From positions 36,608,001 to 36,672,000 of the forward strand of contig NC_058192.1 of assembly GCF_907165205.1 (NCBI RefSeq): a stretch of DNA of 64,000 nucleotides, read 5' to 3'. Below are positions 1 to 11,990 of the stretch, in pieces. Position numbers and translations under genes: made by a program. Each line of letters opens with the position of its first letter. Positions within the stretch are counted from its first letter, which is position 1. The notes beneath the pieces were generated by a model, which did no database searches, was not told the DNA's origin, and saw nothing but the letters and a program-made list of their open reading frames with translations. The DNA comes from Coccinella septempunctata (taxonomy: Eukaryota; Arthropoda; Insecta; Coleoptera; Coccinellidae).

Positions 1-1
1 G

Positions 2-510
2 TCAGACAGTGAAAAGTTCCAATATCTTCTGAGTTCATTAAAATCTCAGGCTTTGTCATTGTTGAAAGGTTTTCCATTAACAGCACATTACCATATTGCC
101 TTCCAAACTTTGACTAAACGATATCAAAATAAACGTCTTTTGGCAAATTCATATTGGCAGGAGATCACAAACATTTCAAAGTTGACACATGAGTCGGTTG
201 AAGGTTTAAGGAACCTACTTGATACATTTTCGGAAAATTTGTCATCCTTGAAAAACTTAGGTTTGCCTGTTGATCAGTGGGACTTTATACTTTTCCATAT
301 GATGATTCAAAAATTAGATAATGCTACGATTAAACGTTTCGAATTGTAAGAATGCTCGTCAGATATTCCATCATTCACAAATTTACATAATTTTCTTCTG
401 AATCAGTGCACCGCTCTAGAATCTGCAGCTCTTTCTACCTCGACTAAACCCATATACAGTCCACTTTCTCAAACTCAAACTAAACAACAAAATCTTTTCA
501 TAAACTTTTT
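2..510 (+). pseudogene. BEL-A gag fragment (DUF1759-type)
   Basis: Frame 2 is open from base 2, so the piece continues to the left of the window. It aligns by eye with the middle of the BEL-B gag: both share LLDTF, PVDQWDFIL and xFEL blocks. A TAA at 347-349 interrupts the frame, and homology continues in the same frame afterwards (SSDIP). It fades near 510, where the PLE begins. In BEL/Pao elements this region is the structural Gag protein that packages the RNA. The stop makes this copy non-functional. Confidence 0.88.
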
Positions 511-637
511 AGGGTTTTCACTCCCAATCTCTGAAACAAAATCAATTAAAAATGAAATCAACGATTTGCTCCTGCGTAAATTCTTGCACTAATTTGTCAG
601 GAGCAAATTAACTAGAAAAATTTGTTGCCTGACAATG

Positions 638-735
638 AACTCAAAATAAATAACGTTGAAATTATAATTCTAAGTTGTAACGTTTCGGAGTCTATATCAG
701 ACTCCTTCATCAGACGAAAAATCTATTTTTGAAAA
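638..735 (-). ncRNA. Hammerhead ribozyme-like motif of the PLE
   Basis: Read on the minus strand from 713, the sequence gives CTGATGA. It continues with a 6-bp stem II (GGAGTC/GACTCC, loop TGATATA), then GAAAC at 686-682, then a 5-bp stem III (ACGTT...AACGT, closing at 657-653) around a longer loop. The two core blocks and their spacing are those of a hammerhead. A stem I can be drawn between an A-rich stretch near 720-735 and T-rich sequence near 640-650, but several unpaired bases separate it from the core. PLEs are known to carry hammerheads in their terminal repeats. Activity is unproven, since stem I looks weak. Confidence 0.68.
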
Positions 736-808
736 TCTTCTGAATTGTGGCTTTTGTTTGACATTAATTGTCAACACACAGAAACAGAGACTGCATAAAA
801 ACGTTGAT

Positions 809-2843
809 TCATTTAATTTTGAAATTACCGGATGACAGTTCCTTCTTTAGTAAATTGATCCAAATATGATCTATTCCTACCGAACAATTTGCCAAATTAT
901 TATCTTGATCTAATAGAATACACGTAGACTCTTTAATTTTTCGTTTAAAATGGTCTGGTTCCGTCATTAAAATTTTAGTGTTGTCCCAATCCATCATGTG
1001 GTCTCCCGTATTAGAACAAATGTGATCTGCGATTTGTGATCGATTAATTTCTCTATTTTTAATATTATTTTTATGTTCGCGTTTTCTTATTTCTAGAGGT
1101 CTGGACTTTTCACCTGTATAAGTTTTACCACAAATACAGGGTATGTTGTAAATACAATTTTTTGATTTTTATTTTTCGTTCAAAGGTTTAGTTTTTGTTA
1201 ATATAGATCTTAAATCATTTTGCGTTTTAAAAACAGTTCGTATGTTGAACTTCGAACCGATTCTTCTTATTTTTTCTGAAAGGCCATTAACATAAGGAAT
1301 TACATTCAACAAATTTGGTTGTTCTTGACGGTTTGTTGGTTGTTCCTGATCATTATTACGATTTTGGTTAGTTATTTTTCTCTCTAAATTTAATATTGTT
1401 TTTTCAATAAAATTTTTCGGGTATTTATTATCCCTAAGAAAATGTTTAATGAAGTCAACTTCATCATTTCTAATTTCGGGTGTAGATGAAATTAAATTAG
1501 CTATCTATCAGTATGTGTCTTTTTTCGGTATAAGCTCGTTTCAAAATAATTCGAAAACTTTTTTATTGAAACATCTAGGAATGAAATTTTGTTATCCTGC
1601 TCTAATTCCATTGTAAATTTTATTGTAGGTTCTTTCTTGTTAATATGATCAAAAAAATTCTCTAGTTCATCTCTACCATGTTGCCAAATCACAAAAATAT
1701 CGTCTACATATCGCCACCAAGTCTTTGGTTTTAGTGGGTATGTGTCTATATATTTTTGTTCGGAAGATTCCATGAATATGTTACTCATTACTGGTGATAA
1801 AGGAGGACCCATAGACATACCAAATTTTTGTTTATAGAAAACATCATCTAATTGAAAATATGTGGAATTCAGGCAAACTACTAATATCTCCATTATATCA
1901 TCAATAGTCAATTTCGAATTTTCATAAATGGTTCTATCATTAATCAATTTTGTTCTTACTATTTCAAGAGTTTTATCAACTGGAACATTTGGGAAAAGAT
2001 TTACTACATCAAAACTTACTAAGATGTCTGTTGCATTTAAATTAGAATTTCTTAATTTTTCAAGAAAGTGTTGAGTATTTTTCAAAAAACTAGTTGATTT
2101 TCCTGTTAATGGGTTCAGAAATTGTAATATATATTTAGCAAAATGTTGACAGGGGGATCCGAGTGAACTTTCTATTGGTCTCAAAGGAATAAGAGGTTTA
2201 TGTATTTTAGGTAGGCCGTATAAATGTGGGGGTTTGCTATAAGATGGTGTGATAAATTTTTTTTGAGCATATGTGAATTTTTTGGAATTTTTTGAAATAA
2301 TTTTCTTTATTCTCTGTGAGAGAATGGATCTTTTTTGATTTTGGAATATTTATCGGTATCATCAACAATTTCTAAAAGTTTTCTTTTATATTCACTTGAA
2401 TCCATAATAACTGTTGCATTTCCTTTATCGGCAGGTAGAATTTTAATGTTATTATCATTTTTCAATGAAGTTATAGTTTTATTCTCAATTTTATTTAGAT
2501 TTGGTTTTATTTTAAAAGGTTTATCAAGCAACAATTTATTTAGTACTCTAAATTCATTCGATTTATCAAGCGGAAGTTTTTGGGCTGTTTTTTCAATAGC
2601 TGTTATTATATCTAATGTTGCAATATTTTTTGGAGTTATAGCAAAATTGAGTCCTTTTGATAATATTAATTTTTCATTTTCATTCAAATTTCGTGAAGAT
2701 AAGTTGATTACCGTTTTATTAATGAAGCTGTTACTGATTTTTGTATTGTTGAATTTTTGTTGGTTTTCTTCCATTAGTATATTGAATTTTTTGAAATTAG
2801 ATCGTTTTCTCTTCTCATATACATGGAAATACGAAATATTCAC
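809..2843 (-). pseudogene. Penelope reverse transcriptase with GIY-YIG endonuclease, frameshifted
   Basis: Three open pieces make up the protein. At 2843-2307 is the N-terminal part with the ILPADKGNATV motif typical of Penelope proteins. At about 2290-1501 is the RT, with SFDVVNLFPNVP, KFGMSMGPPLSPVMSNI and the catalytic WWRYVDDIFVIW, then FLDVSIK. At about 1170-809 is a GIY-YIG-like endonuclease with CIYNIPCICGKTYTGE and LEIRKREH. The frame changes near 2300 and again between 1500 and 1170, so the copy is broken. PLE RTs are related to telomerase RT and prime at nicks or chromosome ends. Confidence 0.9.
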
Positions 2844-2849
2844 ACAATG

Positions 2850-4225
2850 TAAAATATGTTCAAAGTCTTCAAATAAATCAACTTCTATTTTCCTTGCTCA
2901 ATCTAATAATACGCCTTCAAAAATAAAATGTAATTATTGCAATTCATCGCATAGTATTTATAAATGCTATTCATTTCTGTCCAAAACGCCAACTGAAAGA
3001 TTGAAGATCGCCCAAAGTAACAATTGGTGTATAAATTGTTTGCATTCAGCACATGATATTTCGAAATGCGCTTCTAAATACAGTTGTCCTTCTTGCTCAA
3101 GGAGACACCATTCTTTGCTACATATCGATTCCGATGAAAGGGAAAAACAAACTTTACCATCTTCAGAAAATAATTTATGTAGTTCTGCTCAGAGTTTCAC
3201 TACCACAGCATCTTCGATTACTTCCAATGTTCTTCTCGCTACAGCTCAGGTAGAAACTCTCGATGCCTGGGGAAATTATAAAACTGTGAGAGTTCTTTTA
3301 GACAGTGGTTCCCAAACTAATATCATCACTAGAAAGATATCTCTCGAGATAGTATAACGGGTCGTTTTAGTGTCCCACTTCCCTTCAAACAGTCTATTCC
3401 CGATTCATTTGGCGACACTTATTCATTGGCATTGCGTCGTTTCTTGTTGCTGGAGAAACGACTCGATAAAGATTCCTCTCTCCGGCAACAATATAATGAC
3501 TTCATGCAAGACTATTTAGAATCTAACCATATGACGTTGGTAGAGTCAAAGCCTTCTGATGAATCTTCTTATTTCATTCCACACCATTGCGTTCTCAAAC
3601 CCGATAGCACTTCCACTAAACTCAGGGTTGTGTTTGATGCTTCAGCGAAGGTTGCTGGTCACTCGTCCTTGAATGATTGTCTTCTTACAGGTCAAAAACT
3701 GCAAAAGGATATTGCCACTATTCTTCTCCGATTTCGTACACATAAGGTTGTGTTCACGGCCGATATACGACAAATGTATCGCCAAATTCTGATTCACTCA
3801 GGTCATCGTAAATATCAGCGCATTCTCTGGAGATTTTCGCCTTCAGAGTCAATAAGGTGTTATGAGTTAAACACTGTTACTTATGGGTTGTCTTCAGCTC
3901 CTTTTCTGGCGCTTCGAACCTTGCGTAAATTGGCAGCCGACGAGAAGGATAGCTATATCCTTTAGCTTCTAGGATCTTATATGAGGATATATACATCGAT
4001 GATATTGTCTCGGGTTCCGATGATCTTCGAAAGGCTATAAATCTCCGAAATAACCTCATTTCTCTTTTGAATATAGGGGGCTTTGAACTGCGAAAATGGG
4101 CGAGTAATGAGCCAAAGCTTCTCGAAGGAATTTCAACGGAACACCAGCTGATGCAGTCCTTCTCATTCACTGATGCGTAATTTATGAAGATTCTAGGACT
4201 TTGCTGGAATCCCAATAGTGATACC
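2850..4225 (+). pseudogene. BEL-A zinc knuckles, protease and RT, with internal deletion
   Basis: From about 2850 the gag frame resumes with CCHC-like knuckles (CNYCNSSHSIYKC, CINCLHSAHDISKC, CPSC) and an aspartic protease start (VLLDSGSQTNII, 3295-3330). Near 3357 the frame jumps to the pre-RT segment (about 3360-3450). Compared with BEL-B, roughly 195 residues of protease and linker are missing. The RT follows, with LRVVFDAS, the first catalytic Asp in FTADIRQMYRQ and TYGLSSAPF. A frameshift falls near 3965, after which YIDDIVSG, the second catalytic motif, appears in another frame. BEL-B interrupts the frame at 4225. Confidence 0.88.
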
Positions 4226-4767
4226 TGTTGGCGTTTTACCGTATTTAATATACGTAGAGCTAGTGTGGACTGTATTTTTAGAGATGTTGCGAAAGCAGAC
4301 ACAAGTACAGATTTCAAATCAGTAAGAGACTGAACATAAAATGTCTTACCGACAGCCAATGATGTTGGGGGCTTCCTTGAACTTGCAGGCCGGGAGGGAT
4401 CCCTCAAATATGACCAGTCACTTTCCATACACTGGACACTGGACAAATTCTGAATGCTTCAATTGAAGCTAACTAACTCTAAGGCACTGTCTCTATCAGT
4501 TACTAACAATTTGTTCAGATGAATGCGGTTTTCACACAAGTTAATATCGAATAAGCGAAATCACTGTCTGATTTATCAAAAATGCGGAGATTGTAATAAC
4601 TATCGAAATGCACTGGTGCAGTTTCTCAAGACAACTGTTCTTTTTTACAGTTTAACACCACAAAAAGGGGTTTCATTACATATGGATGCGTGTTTTTCCA
4701 AAATGAGACATTTATAGTTCAGCAACTCACATCGCGAAAAACTGCATTGTGGGTTGCGGACACAACA
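4226..4767 (-). repeat. BEL-B 3' LTR
   Basis: This 542-bp direct repeat matches 10683-11224 without a difference that I can see. It starts TGTTGGCG and ends CACAACA on the plus strand. Because the element is on the minus strand, this copy is its 3' LTR. The polypurine tract (GCGCGGAGGA on the minus strand) lies directly inside, at about 4768-4780. A 64-codon ORF in the LTR is present in both copies but has no recognisable product. Confidence 0.96.
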
Positions 4768-4888
4768 TCCTCCGCGCGCGAGAAAAAATGACAAAAAAAT
4801 TTGAAACAAGTGAAAAACAATAATAGGTTAGCGACAAAACAGAAACAAAAACGAATGCAAGCATCATAAATTACACTCATATATCCCT

Positions 4889-7800
4889 CTAAGATGGTAA
4901 GGGACATAATTTTACTAAAGGTCTGTCGAATACACCTTTAGACGTCTTAACAGACGCGACTCGTGGTACATCATCGGTACCTGGATAAAATGCAATAATT
5001 CGACCTATAGACCAACGGCAAGGAGGGTTATTGTCGTCTTTTATCAATACTAGTGTTCCCAAATTCGGGGGAGCAGTAAAAGTCAACCACTTTGAACGCT
5101 GCTGCAGCGTATGAAGGTATTCTTTGGACCACCGAGTCCAAAAGCTTTGATGCAACTTTTGTAGCAACTGCCAACGACTTAGACGGTTGCTTGATAAATC
5201 GGTTAGATCAGGTACAGGCAAACCGGAGAGAGGCTCCAGAGTGAGAAAATGTCCGGGCGTTAACGCATTCACATCTTCAGGATCAGATGAGAGCGGACTT
5301 AGAGGGCGAGAGTTCAGAATGGACTCTATCAAACATAAGAGCGTGGAAAATTCCTCGTAGGAGAGGAGTTGTTCGCCCAATACCCGTTTCAGATGGGTCT
5401 TAACAGATCTCACACCGGCTTCCCATAGTCCGCCCATATGGGGCGCAGAAGGTGGATTGAAATGCCACTCTATTTGTTCGCGAGAGGCAGCGTTACGCAT
5501 AAAAGAATTTATTTCGCGATAAGCACCTACAAAATTTGTACCACAATCGCTGTATATATGGTTACAACGACCACGTCTCGAGATAAAACGCTGTAGAGCG
5601 GCCAAAAATATTTCAGACGACAAATCTGAGGCGAGTTCTAAATGCAAAGCCTTGGTGCTACAGCATATGAACAAACATATATATGCTTTAGTAGTTCTTA
5701 TTCCACGGTGTCTACTCATGGAGACGGAGAATGGGCCAGCGTAGTCAACGCCTACATGAGAGAATGCTTTCAACTGTGAAATTCTAAACCAAGGAAGATC
5801 TGCCATCGGTGGCTGAAACGTGCGAGGATTGGATCGAAAGCAACGTGTACACTTCGATATACAAGAGGAAATAGCTCTTTTCGACGACATTATCCAAAAG
5901 CGTTGAACCAATATAAAATTTAGCGTTCTTCGACCAGCGTGAAGATATTTCTCATGATAGTAACGAATGATTAAATTAGTCAGAGGACTTTTACAGGGTA
6001 AGAGTAATGGATGCTTCGCTTCATAGTTTAGTGAGGAATGCCCTAGCCTACCTCCAACTCTTAAAGCTCCAAAATCATCGATAAAAACATTGAGGCGGCG
6101 AAGAGATTTCGAAAAAATCTTTGATCGAAACTCCTTGAAAAACTCTACACTTTGTGTGCTTTTCATCAATTTCAAAAGGGCGTCATTCAGTTCCGATGAG
6201 GACAACCAACCAAGTCTTCGTTGTGACTTGGGATGGCTCAAATTATGCTTAAAACGCAAAATGAAACCAACTATTCGGATCAATTTAGAAAGCGATGAGT
6301 AATTTTCGGCGAGAATATAAAATTCATCTTTTGGCGGTTGTGTAACAAGAAGAGACAAAGGTTCGATTACCACTTCCTCTTCATGATATTCACTAAAAAC
6401 AGGCAATTTCAATTCTTTCCATAGAAGTGAAGGTCCACGGAACCATAATTCATTGCACATGAACTCAGATGGCAACAGCCCTCTGGATCCTGCATCGGCA
6501 GGATTATTTTTTGTGGGAATATAACACCACTTCGCGTAAGGGATCTTGGACTTGATTAGGGAAACTCGGTTGGCCACAAAAATTGGCCATTTATGCTGTT
6601 GACCATGAATCCAACTCAAAACTACTTTGGAATCTGACCACGCAACTAAATTACTGAATGCAAGCTGACATTGTAAGGTCTCTTTGACATAAGATAAAAG
6701 CTTTGCTAAAAGAGCTGCAGCGCATAATTCTAATCGAGGTATTGTGATCTTTTTCAAAGGAGCGACTTTTGTTTTAGAGCACAAGAATTTGCAATATATT
6801 TGCTCATCATATACAACCCGAATATAAGCGAGGGCACAGTAACCCTTTTCCGAGGCATCACAAAAGCCATGCAACTCGTATTTAGCATCAGAATTTCCCT
6901 CGAAGAGTTTTCTGACAATCTGAAGATTTGATAATTGCGATACTTCTGTTTTATATCTTTCCCATAAACGAAATATTTCCACCGAAGGCTCATCATCCCA
7001 ACCTATCCCGGCGGCCCAAATACGTTGAATCAAGATTTTTAGAAAGAATGTAACAGGTCCCAAAAATCCGATGGGATCATAAATTCTAGCCAACTCTGAC
7101 AACAAATGACGCTTTGTGCATCGTCGATCAATAAAACGAACCGAAAAATGGAAAGAGTCCGTAGAGGGACGCCACTGCATTCCTAAAATGCGTAGGGAGG
7201 CATCCTCTTCTGTCGATTCAAAGAACCTTTCATTTAAAGAAATATGCGATTCTGGAAGATCATCTAATACAGAAAGATCATTTGATGAGAATTTTCTTAG
7301 CTCGAATCCACCCAACAACAATAATTTAATTAACTGCGTTTTTAATTCGAGTAACTCTTCAATGGTTTTACAACCGCTTACAATGTCGTCAATATATGTA
7401 TCCCTGTCAAGAGCTTGAACGGCGAGAGGAAAACTTGCTCCTTCATCTTTCACTAATTGTTTTAATGTACGAAGGGCCAAAAAAGGAGCACTTGATATAC
7501 CATAAGTCACAGTGCGCAGTCTAAAATCCTGAATGTTATCGCCAGGACAAAACCTTCAAATGATGCGCTGATAATCTTGGTGCTCAGGACTCATCCAGAT
7601 CATCCGATACATTTGTTTGATATCCTCACTTATGACGTATTCGTGTACTCTGAAGCGTAAAAGTATGGACAAAATGTCACTTTGAAGCTTTGGTCCTGTT
7701 AACAAGTGATCATTCAATGATAACTGCGAAGGGCATTTGCTAGAGGCATTAAAAACAACCCTTATTTTTGTAGAAGATCCCTCGCCCTTAACGACGCCAT

Positions 7801-10018
7801 GATGTGGCAAATAATAGGAATGCGGAGGAACTATACCCTCTTCAATGGGTTCCATATGACCTGCGTTTAAATACTCACGCATAAAATCCCGATAGAGAGT
7901 ATAGAGTTGAGGTTGCCTCAATAAGCGTTTTTCGAGACTCAAAAAACGAGAAACAGCTACATCACGACTTCCCGAAAACGTTGGCAAAACGTCCCGAAAG
8001 GGCAAAGATACAATGTATCTTCCGGTATCGTCTCGTCTTTGAGTCACCCTGTATATATTTTCACACACTTCGTCATCGTTACACGATGTTTCAGGGACTG
8101 AGGGCAACCCTTCAAGTTCCCAAAGTTTTTGAAGATCCTGATTCAATATCTGCTCAGGACTAGAAACAAAAAATGAAAAGGGTGGAGCGTTCATTTGGGG
8201 AGCGATTTTCCCCATAACAATATAACCAAATTTCGTATTCATAGCATCAAGTCCATCTGTTTCTCCGTGAATTACTTCCCCTAAAGCAATCTTAGAGAAA
8301 ACATCGGCGCCCAGCAACAAATCAATGTTTCCAGGTTCATAAAAATGCGAATCAGCCAATTTCAAATGTTGTAAATGGCGAAAAGCGGTCAGACAAACTC
8401 TACTTCGCGGCAATTCGTCACTAATTTTATCTAAAATAACGGCGTCAGTAATCAAAACAGGCTCACATTGATTGACAGGTCGTATAGAAAGAGTGATGCA
8501 ACCATAATTTGAACTTGTTTCTAACGAATTCAAACTTTGTATCTTTACTTCGATGCGTTGTTTAGGTAGACCTAAAATATTTGAAGCCCTTTTCGAAATA
8601 AATGACATCATAGATCCGCTATCAATTAACGCACGCATCACATGAAAATTCCCGTGACTATCACAGACTTCAACCAATGCTGTAGCCAACAAGACCATTG
8701 TAGTCCTTTTAACAACACCTGTGGCAGAAACTACCGTGTTAGGCGTATTATTTTCAGAACTAGTAGAAGGCTCCGAACCAATATTACTCGATGGATTGTT
8801 CGATCCAAAGTGTAAAAGCGTATGATGCCTGAGTTTACACTCGCGGCAAGTATTAAAAGACCTACAATTGCGTAAACTATGAACGGAGCTCAAACAATTA
8901 AAACAAAGTCGTGTATTTTTACAGAAAGTGTGGCGCTCTTTCGGGGATTTTTTCAAAAAATTTGGACATGCAAAAAGCTGGTGCGAATCTTTACATAAAG
9001 GGCAAGTTATCACCGTATCATTCCTAACATTTGAAAAATGAGAATTCACCCTTTTGTTTTGCGGAGTAAATTTTTGAGAAGTTAAACCCTTGTTAGTATC
9101 AGAGGAGGTTGGAGATTTCAAGGATTCTATAGCGCAACAATATTTACTCAGAAACTCCATTACAGTCGAAAATTGAGGAATATCTGAAGACCCATATTCA
9201 AGTTCAAACCTCGTTATCAAAGAATTATCCATGCGTTTGAATAACATTTGAACCAAAATGAAATCCCATTGATCCACTGGAAATTTCATGTGTTTTAATG
9301 CAGCCAAATGTTCAGTGAAGGTATCGAGTAAATGACGCAACGTACTAGCATTATTAGAATTAATTTTGACTAAATTTTCTAAAGCCTCCCAATGAGCTTG
9401 AGCCCTTAAGCGTTTGTTAGAATAACGTTGTACCAGTGAATCATAAGCTATGTGGTAGTTATCACGAACCATGGGCAATGTACGTACTAACGATAGCGGT
9501 TGACCTTCTAGGGATGAAATTAAATAATTGAATTTTTCAATTTCCGATAAACTGTGATTATTGTGAACCAGAGCGTCGAATAAATCCAAAAATGTGGGAA
9601 ATTTAGTGAAATCCCCATTGAATTTTCCAATTTTTATTTCTGGTAGTCTAATATTGGGTGAATGCGTCTGAGGTAACAGGCTTTGCTTTCTATAACTACT
9701 ATTCAACCCCATCTCCTCCATATCAAAAATCTCAGAAAAAATAGTTCTCACAAGGAAGAAATCGTTTTGAAATTGAGATCGTATCGTTTCCTCAGCTGTC
9801 ATATCTGAACTCTCGTCAGCTAATAATCCGGTTAACACATTGGTATGCTGTTTATTGAAATCTTCCCTGAGATTATCGATTTCTCCGAAACGTATTTTGA
9901 AAAGCGTATGTTTAGTTTTATCCGATTTCGCTTCAATGGCTAAAGCTTTCAAGGTTTCCATTTCAGAAATAGCAATGGCTCTGGTTAGTTTGGCCTTTTT
10001 CAAACGCGTATCAGTCAT
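4889..10018 (-). pseudogene. BEL-B gag-pol polyprotein with one in-frame TGA in RT
   Basis: One frame of about 1,710 codons runs from the ATG at 10018 (MTDTRLKKAK) to 4889. In order it encodes DUF1759-type Gag (about 9700-9150), CCHC knuckles (9010-8820), aspartic protease (RALIDSGSMMSF, near 8640), RT (about 7900-7250, YIDDIVSG), RNase H (HGFCDASEKGY, near 6870) and integrase. The integrase has an HHCC zinc motif near 5960-5840 and DDE blocks GVDYAG, SDCGTNF and GGLWEAG. The frame is otherwise open; one TGA at 7558-7556 replaces the Trp expected in the RT palm (compare LWRF in BEL-A). I chose this ATG because the upstream frame lacks Gag similarity. The copy is inactive as read, but other copies could supply proteins. 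Confidence 0.93.
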
Positions 10019-10682
10019 GATGAAATATATTATACCAACAGTAGCGTAAAGTAAACAAGTTAAGTCCAACAATGGACGAAGGAGCGAATTCAACAAATGC
10101 GAATAGTGCGAAGAATATTTCAAAAGGTAATTCGAGTGATTTACGAAGAGCGGTGCGATTTCAAAGCGTAATAATTTCAAAATTCGAGCAATTTATCCTT
10201 AGAAGGAAAATCAAAATGTGTTGACTTTGTTTATATTCACCCAACGACCGGTGAAAGCAGACTAGTTTGTCAAAGCGAAATGCGGACCAATCAAAGGCTG
10301 CGAGAAAGTCACCTGAGAGAAATTGGATTTGCGTGAGCGCGAACAACGTACACTTGCGCCTTGAAAATTTTCGAGAACTCCAACGAAACAAGTGAAATAC
10401 AAAATGCGACGCAAAAAAAGTTTTCAAAATGGAGATCTATGAAATGAAATGCGTATGAAAAGATGTAGGTATTCTAGGAACATTAACGATTAAGTTTGCG
10501 TTTTTCAAGTGGTTCACTGCCAGATAAATCACGAGACAAATCAAATAACCCTCCGGCCGCGAAAAAAAAAAAAAAAAAAAAAAAAACCTCAGCAGAAAAG
10601 ATATATGAATGTTCAGTAATGAAACCTGCATTCAAAATGTACTCCAAAAGACCTCTGAAGGAGGCCCGAAAGGACCAATAAA
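10019..10682 (-). promoter_or_regulatory. BEL-B 5' leader with candidate primer-binding site
   Basis: Directly inside the 5' LTR the minus strand reads TTTATTGGTCCTTTCGGGCC. The TGGTCC... stretch is the likely primer-binding site, complementary to a tRNA ending in GGACCA. It resembles the 3' end of tRNA-Tyr but not perfectly. The remaining leader, about 650 bp, is non-coding as far as I can see and contains a run of about 22 A residues (plus strand) near 10563-10585. Confidence 0.6.
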
Positions 10683-11224
10683 TGTTGGCGTTTTACCGTA
10701 TTTAATATACGTAGAGCTAGTGTGGACTGTATTTTTAGAGATGTTGCGAAAGCAGACACAAGTACAGATTTCAAATCAGTAAGAGACTGAACATAAAATG
10801 TCTTACCGACAGCCAATGATGTTGGGGGCTTCCTTGAACTTGCAGGCCGGGAGGGATCCCTCAAATATGACCAGTCACTTTCCATACACTGGACACTGGA
10901 CAAATTCTGAATGCTTCAATTGAAGCTAACTAACTCTAAGGCACTGTCTCTATCAGTTACTAACAATTTGTTCAGATGAATGCGGTTTTCACACAAGTTA
11001 ATATCGAATAAGCGAAATCACTGTCTGATTTATCAAAAATGCGGAGATTGTAATAACTATCGAAATGCACTGGTGCAGTTTCTCAAGACAACTGTTCTTT
11101 TTTACAGTTTAACACCACAAAAAGGGGTTTCATTACATATGGATGCGTGTTTTTCCAAAATGAGACATTTATAGTTCAGCAACTCACATCGCGAAAAACT
11201 GCATTGTGGGTTGCGGACACAACA
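10683..11224 (-). repeat. BEL-B 5' LTR
   Basis: This is the partner of the repeat at 4226-4767, with the same 542-bp length and the same TGTTG/CAACA termini. It is the 5' LTR for the minus-strand element and so should carry the promoter. The downstream target duplication GATACC follows at 11225-11230. Confidence 0.96.
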
Positions 11225-11981
11225 GATACCTTTTCCTTTGCAGCATCGAAGATAGATTCAATTTGCACGAAACGTAGCATATTATCGCAACTTGCACGAA
11301 TTTACGATCCTTTGGGTTTTTTAACTCCTTTTACCTTTTTCACGAAGCATCTCATACAGGTTCTTTGGTTTCAAGGTTTGCAGTGGAACCAGACGCCTAC
11401 TCCTGACGTCGTGCACTGTTGGAATCAATGTAAAGATGAACTTTCTCATCTACAAGATCTACGTATTCCACGTTGCATTTTCCAACAATCACATATAAGA
11501 TTAGAATTACATGGATTCGGCGATAGCAGTGAATGAGGTTATGCAGCTGTAATATATTTTAGTTTCATTTATTCATCAGAACAAATTGAAACTTTTCTCA
11601 TCTGTGCGAAATCCAAAGTTGCTCCCATTAAGCGCATATCTCTTCGTCGTCTCGAGTTATGTGCTGCTCTATTGTTGGCCAAACTAATTTCATTTGTGGT
11701 CTCCACCTATCCATCTGTTAGGTTTTCTGAACTATGCGCCTGGTCTGATTCAACCGTTGCTCTGTCTTGGATCAAATCGTCGCCTCATAAGAGGAAATCT
11801 CTTGTGAGCAATCGAACAACTAAAATTCAAAATCTGGTTCCTCCCGAAAAATGGTTTCATGTTAAATCACAGGATAACCCTGCTGACTTCGGCTCTCGCG
11901 GTTTAACTCCGTTCAAATTGGTAAATTGCACTAAGTGGTGGTCGGGACCGACTTGGTTAAGATTGAATCAAGTTCTTAGCA
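11225..11981 (+). pseudogene. BEL-A pol middle: RT thumb, RNase H
   Basis: This continues the BEL-A frame cut at 4225. It encodes the LARIYDPLGFL block of the BEL connection region, LHGFGDSSE of RNase H, LRRLELCAALLLAKL, CAWSDSTVALSWI and DNPADFGSRG, all collinear with BEL-B. A TGA at 11534-11536 interrupts the RNase H active-site region. The segment ends at 11981, where LINE-C is inserted, and resumes at 34042 in the same frame. Confidence 0.9.
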
Positions 11982-11990
11982 TTCGACATC

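Larger units (their letters stand above)
511..2849 (-). mobile_element. Penelope-like element inserted in the BEL-A gag
   Basis: The block between the two halves of BEL-A gag encodes, on the minus strand, a Penelope-type RT followed by a GIY-YIG-like endonuclease. Downstream it carries a hammerhead-like motif, the combination expected of endonuclease-containing PLEs. Both boundaries are approximate, set where gag homology stops and restarts. A 10-bp inverted repeat (TTTGCTCCTG and CAGGAGCAAA) lies near 573-609 at the 3' end of the element. I found no clear target duplication. Confidence 0.88.
4226..11224 (-). mobile_element. BEL-B: nearly intact BEL/Pao LTR retrotransposon, recent insertion
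   Basis: The element is 6999 bp long, begins TGTTG and ends CAACA, with two 542-bp LTRs that I read as identical. The 6-bp sequence GATACC occurs at 4220-4225 and 11225-11230 as the target duplication. Removing the element joins the BEL-A codons in frame. The interior holds one gag-pol frame broken by a single TGA. Identical LTRs indicate a recent insertion, because LTRs are identical at integration. It is antisense to its BEL-A host. Confidence 0.96.

Noticed and set aside
2335..3357. A 340-codon plus-strand ORF as one gene
   Set aside because: Its first half is antisense to the PLE and its second half is BEL-A gag-protease; it is a chance fusion across the insertion boundary.
3877..4446. 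189-codon minus-strand ORF, partly repeated at 10613-10903
   Set aside because: It covers the antisense of BEL-A RT and the BEL-B LTR; the similarity between the two copies is only the LTR identity.
7116..7418. Plus-strand ORFs inside BEL-B (for example 6090-6302, 7116-7418, 7981-8163)
   Set aside because: All are antisense shadows of the BEL-B pol frame with no protein similarity.
7556..7558. The BEL-B TGA as a programmed gag-pol readthrough stop
   Set aside because: It lies inside the RT palm, not at a gag-pol border, and replaces a conserved Trp seen in BEL-A, so a nonsense mutation is more likely.
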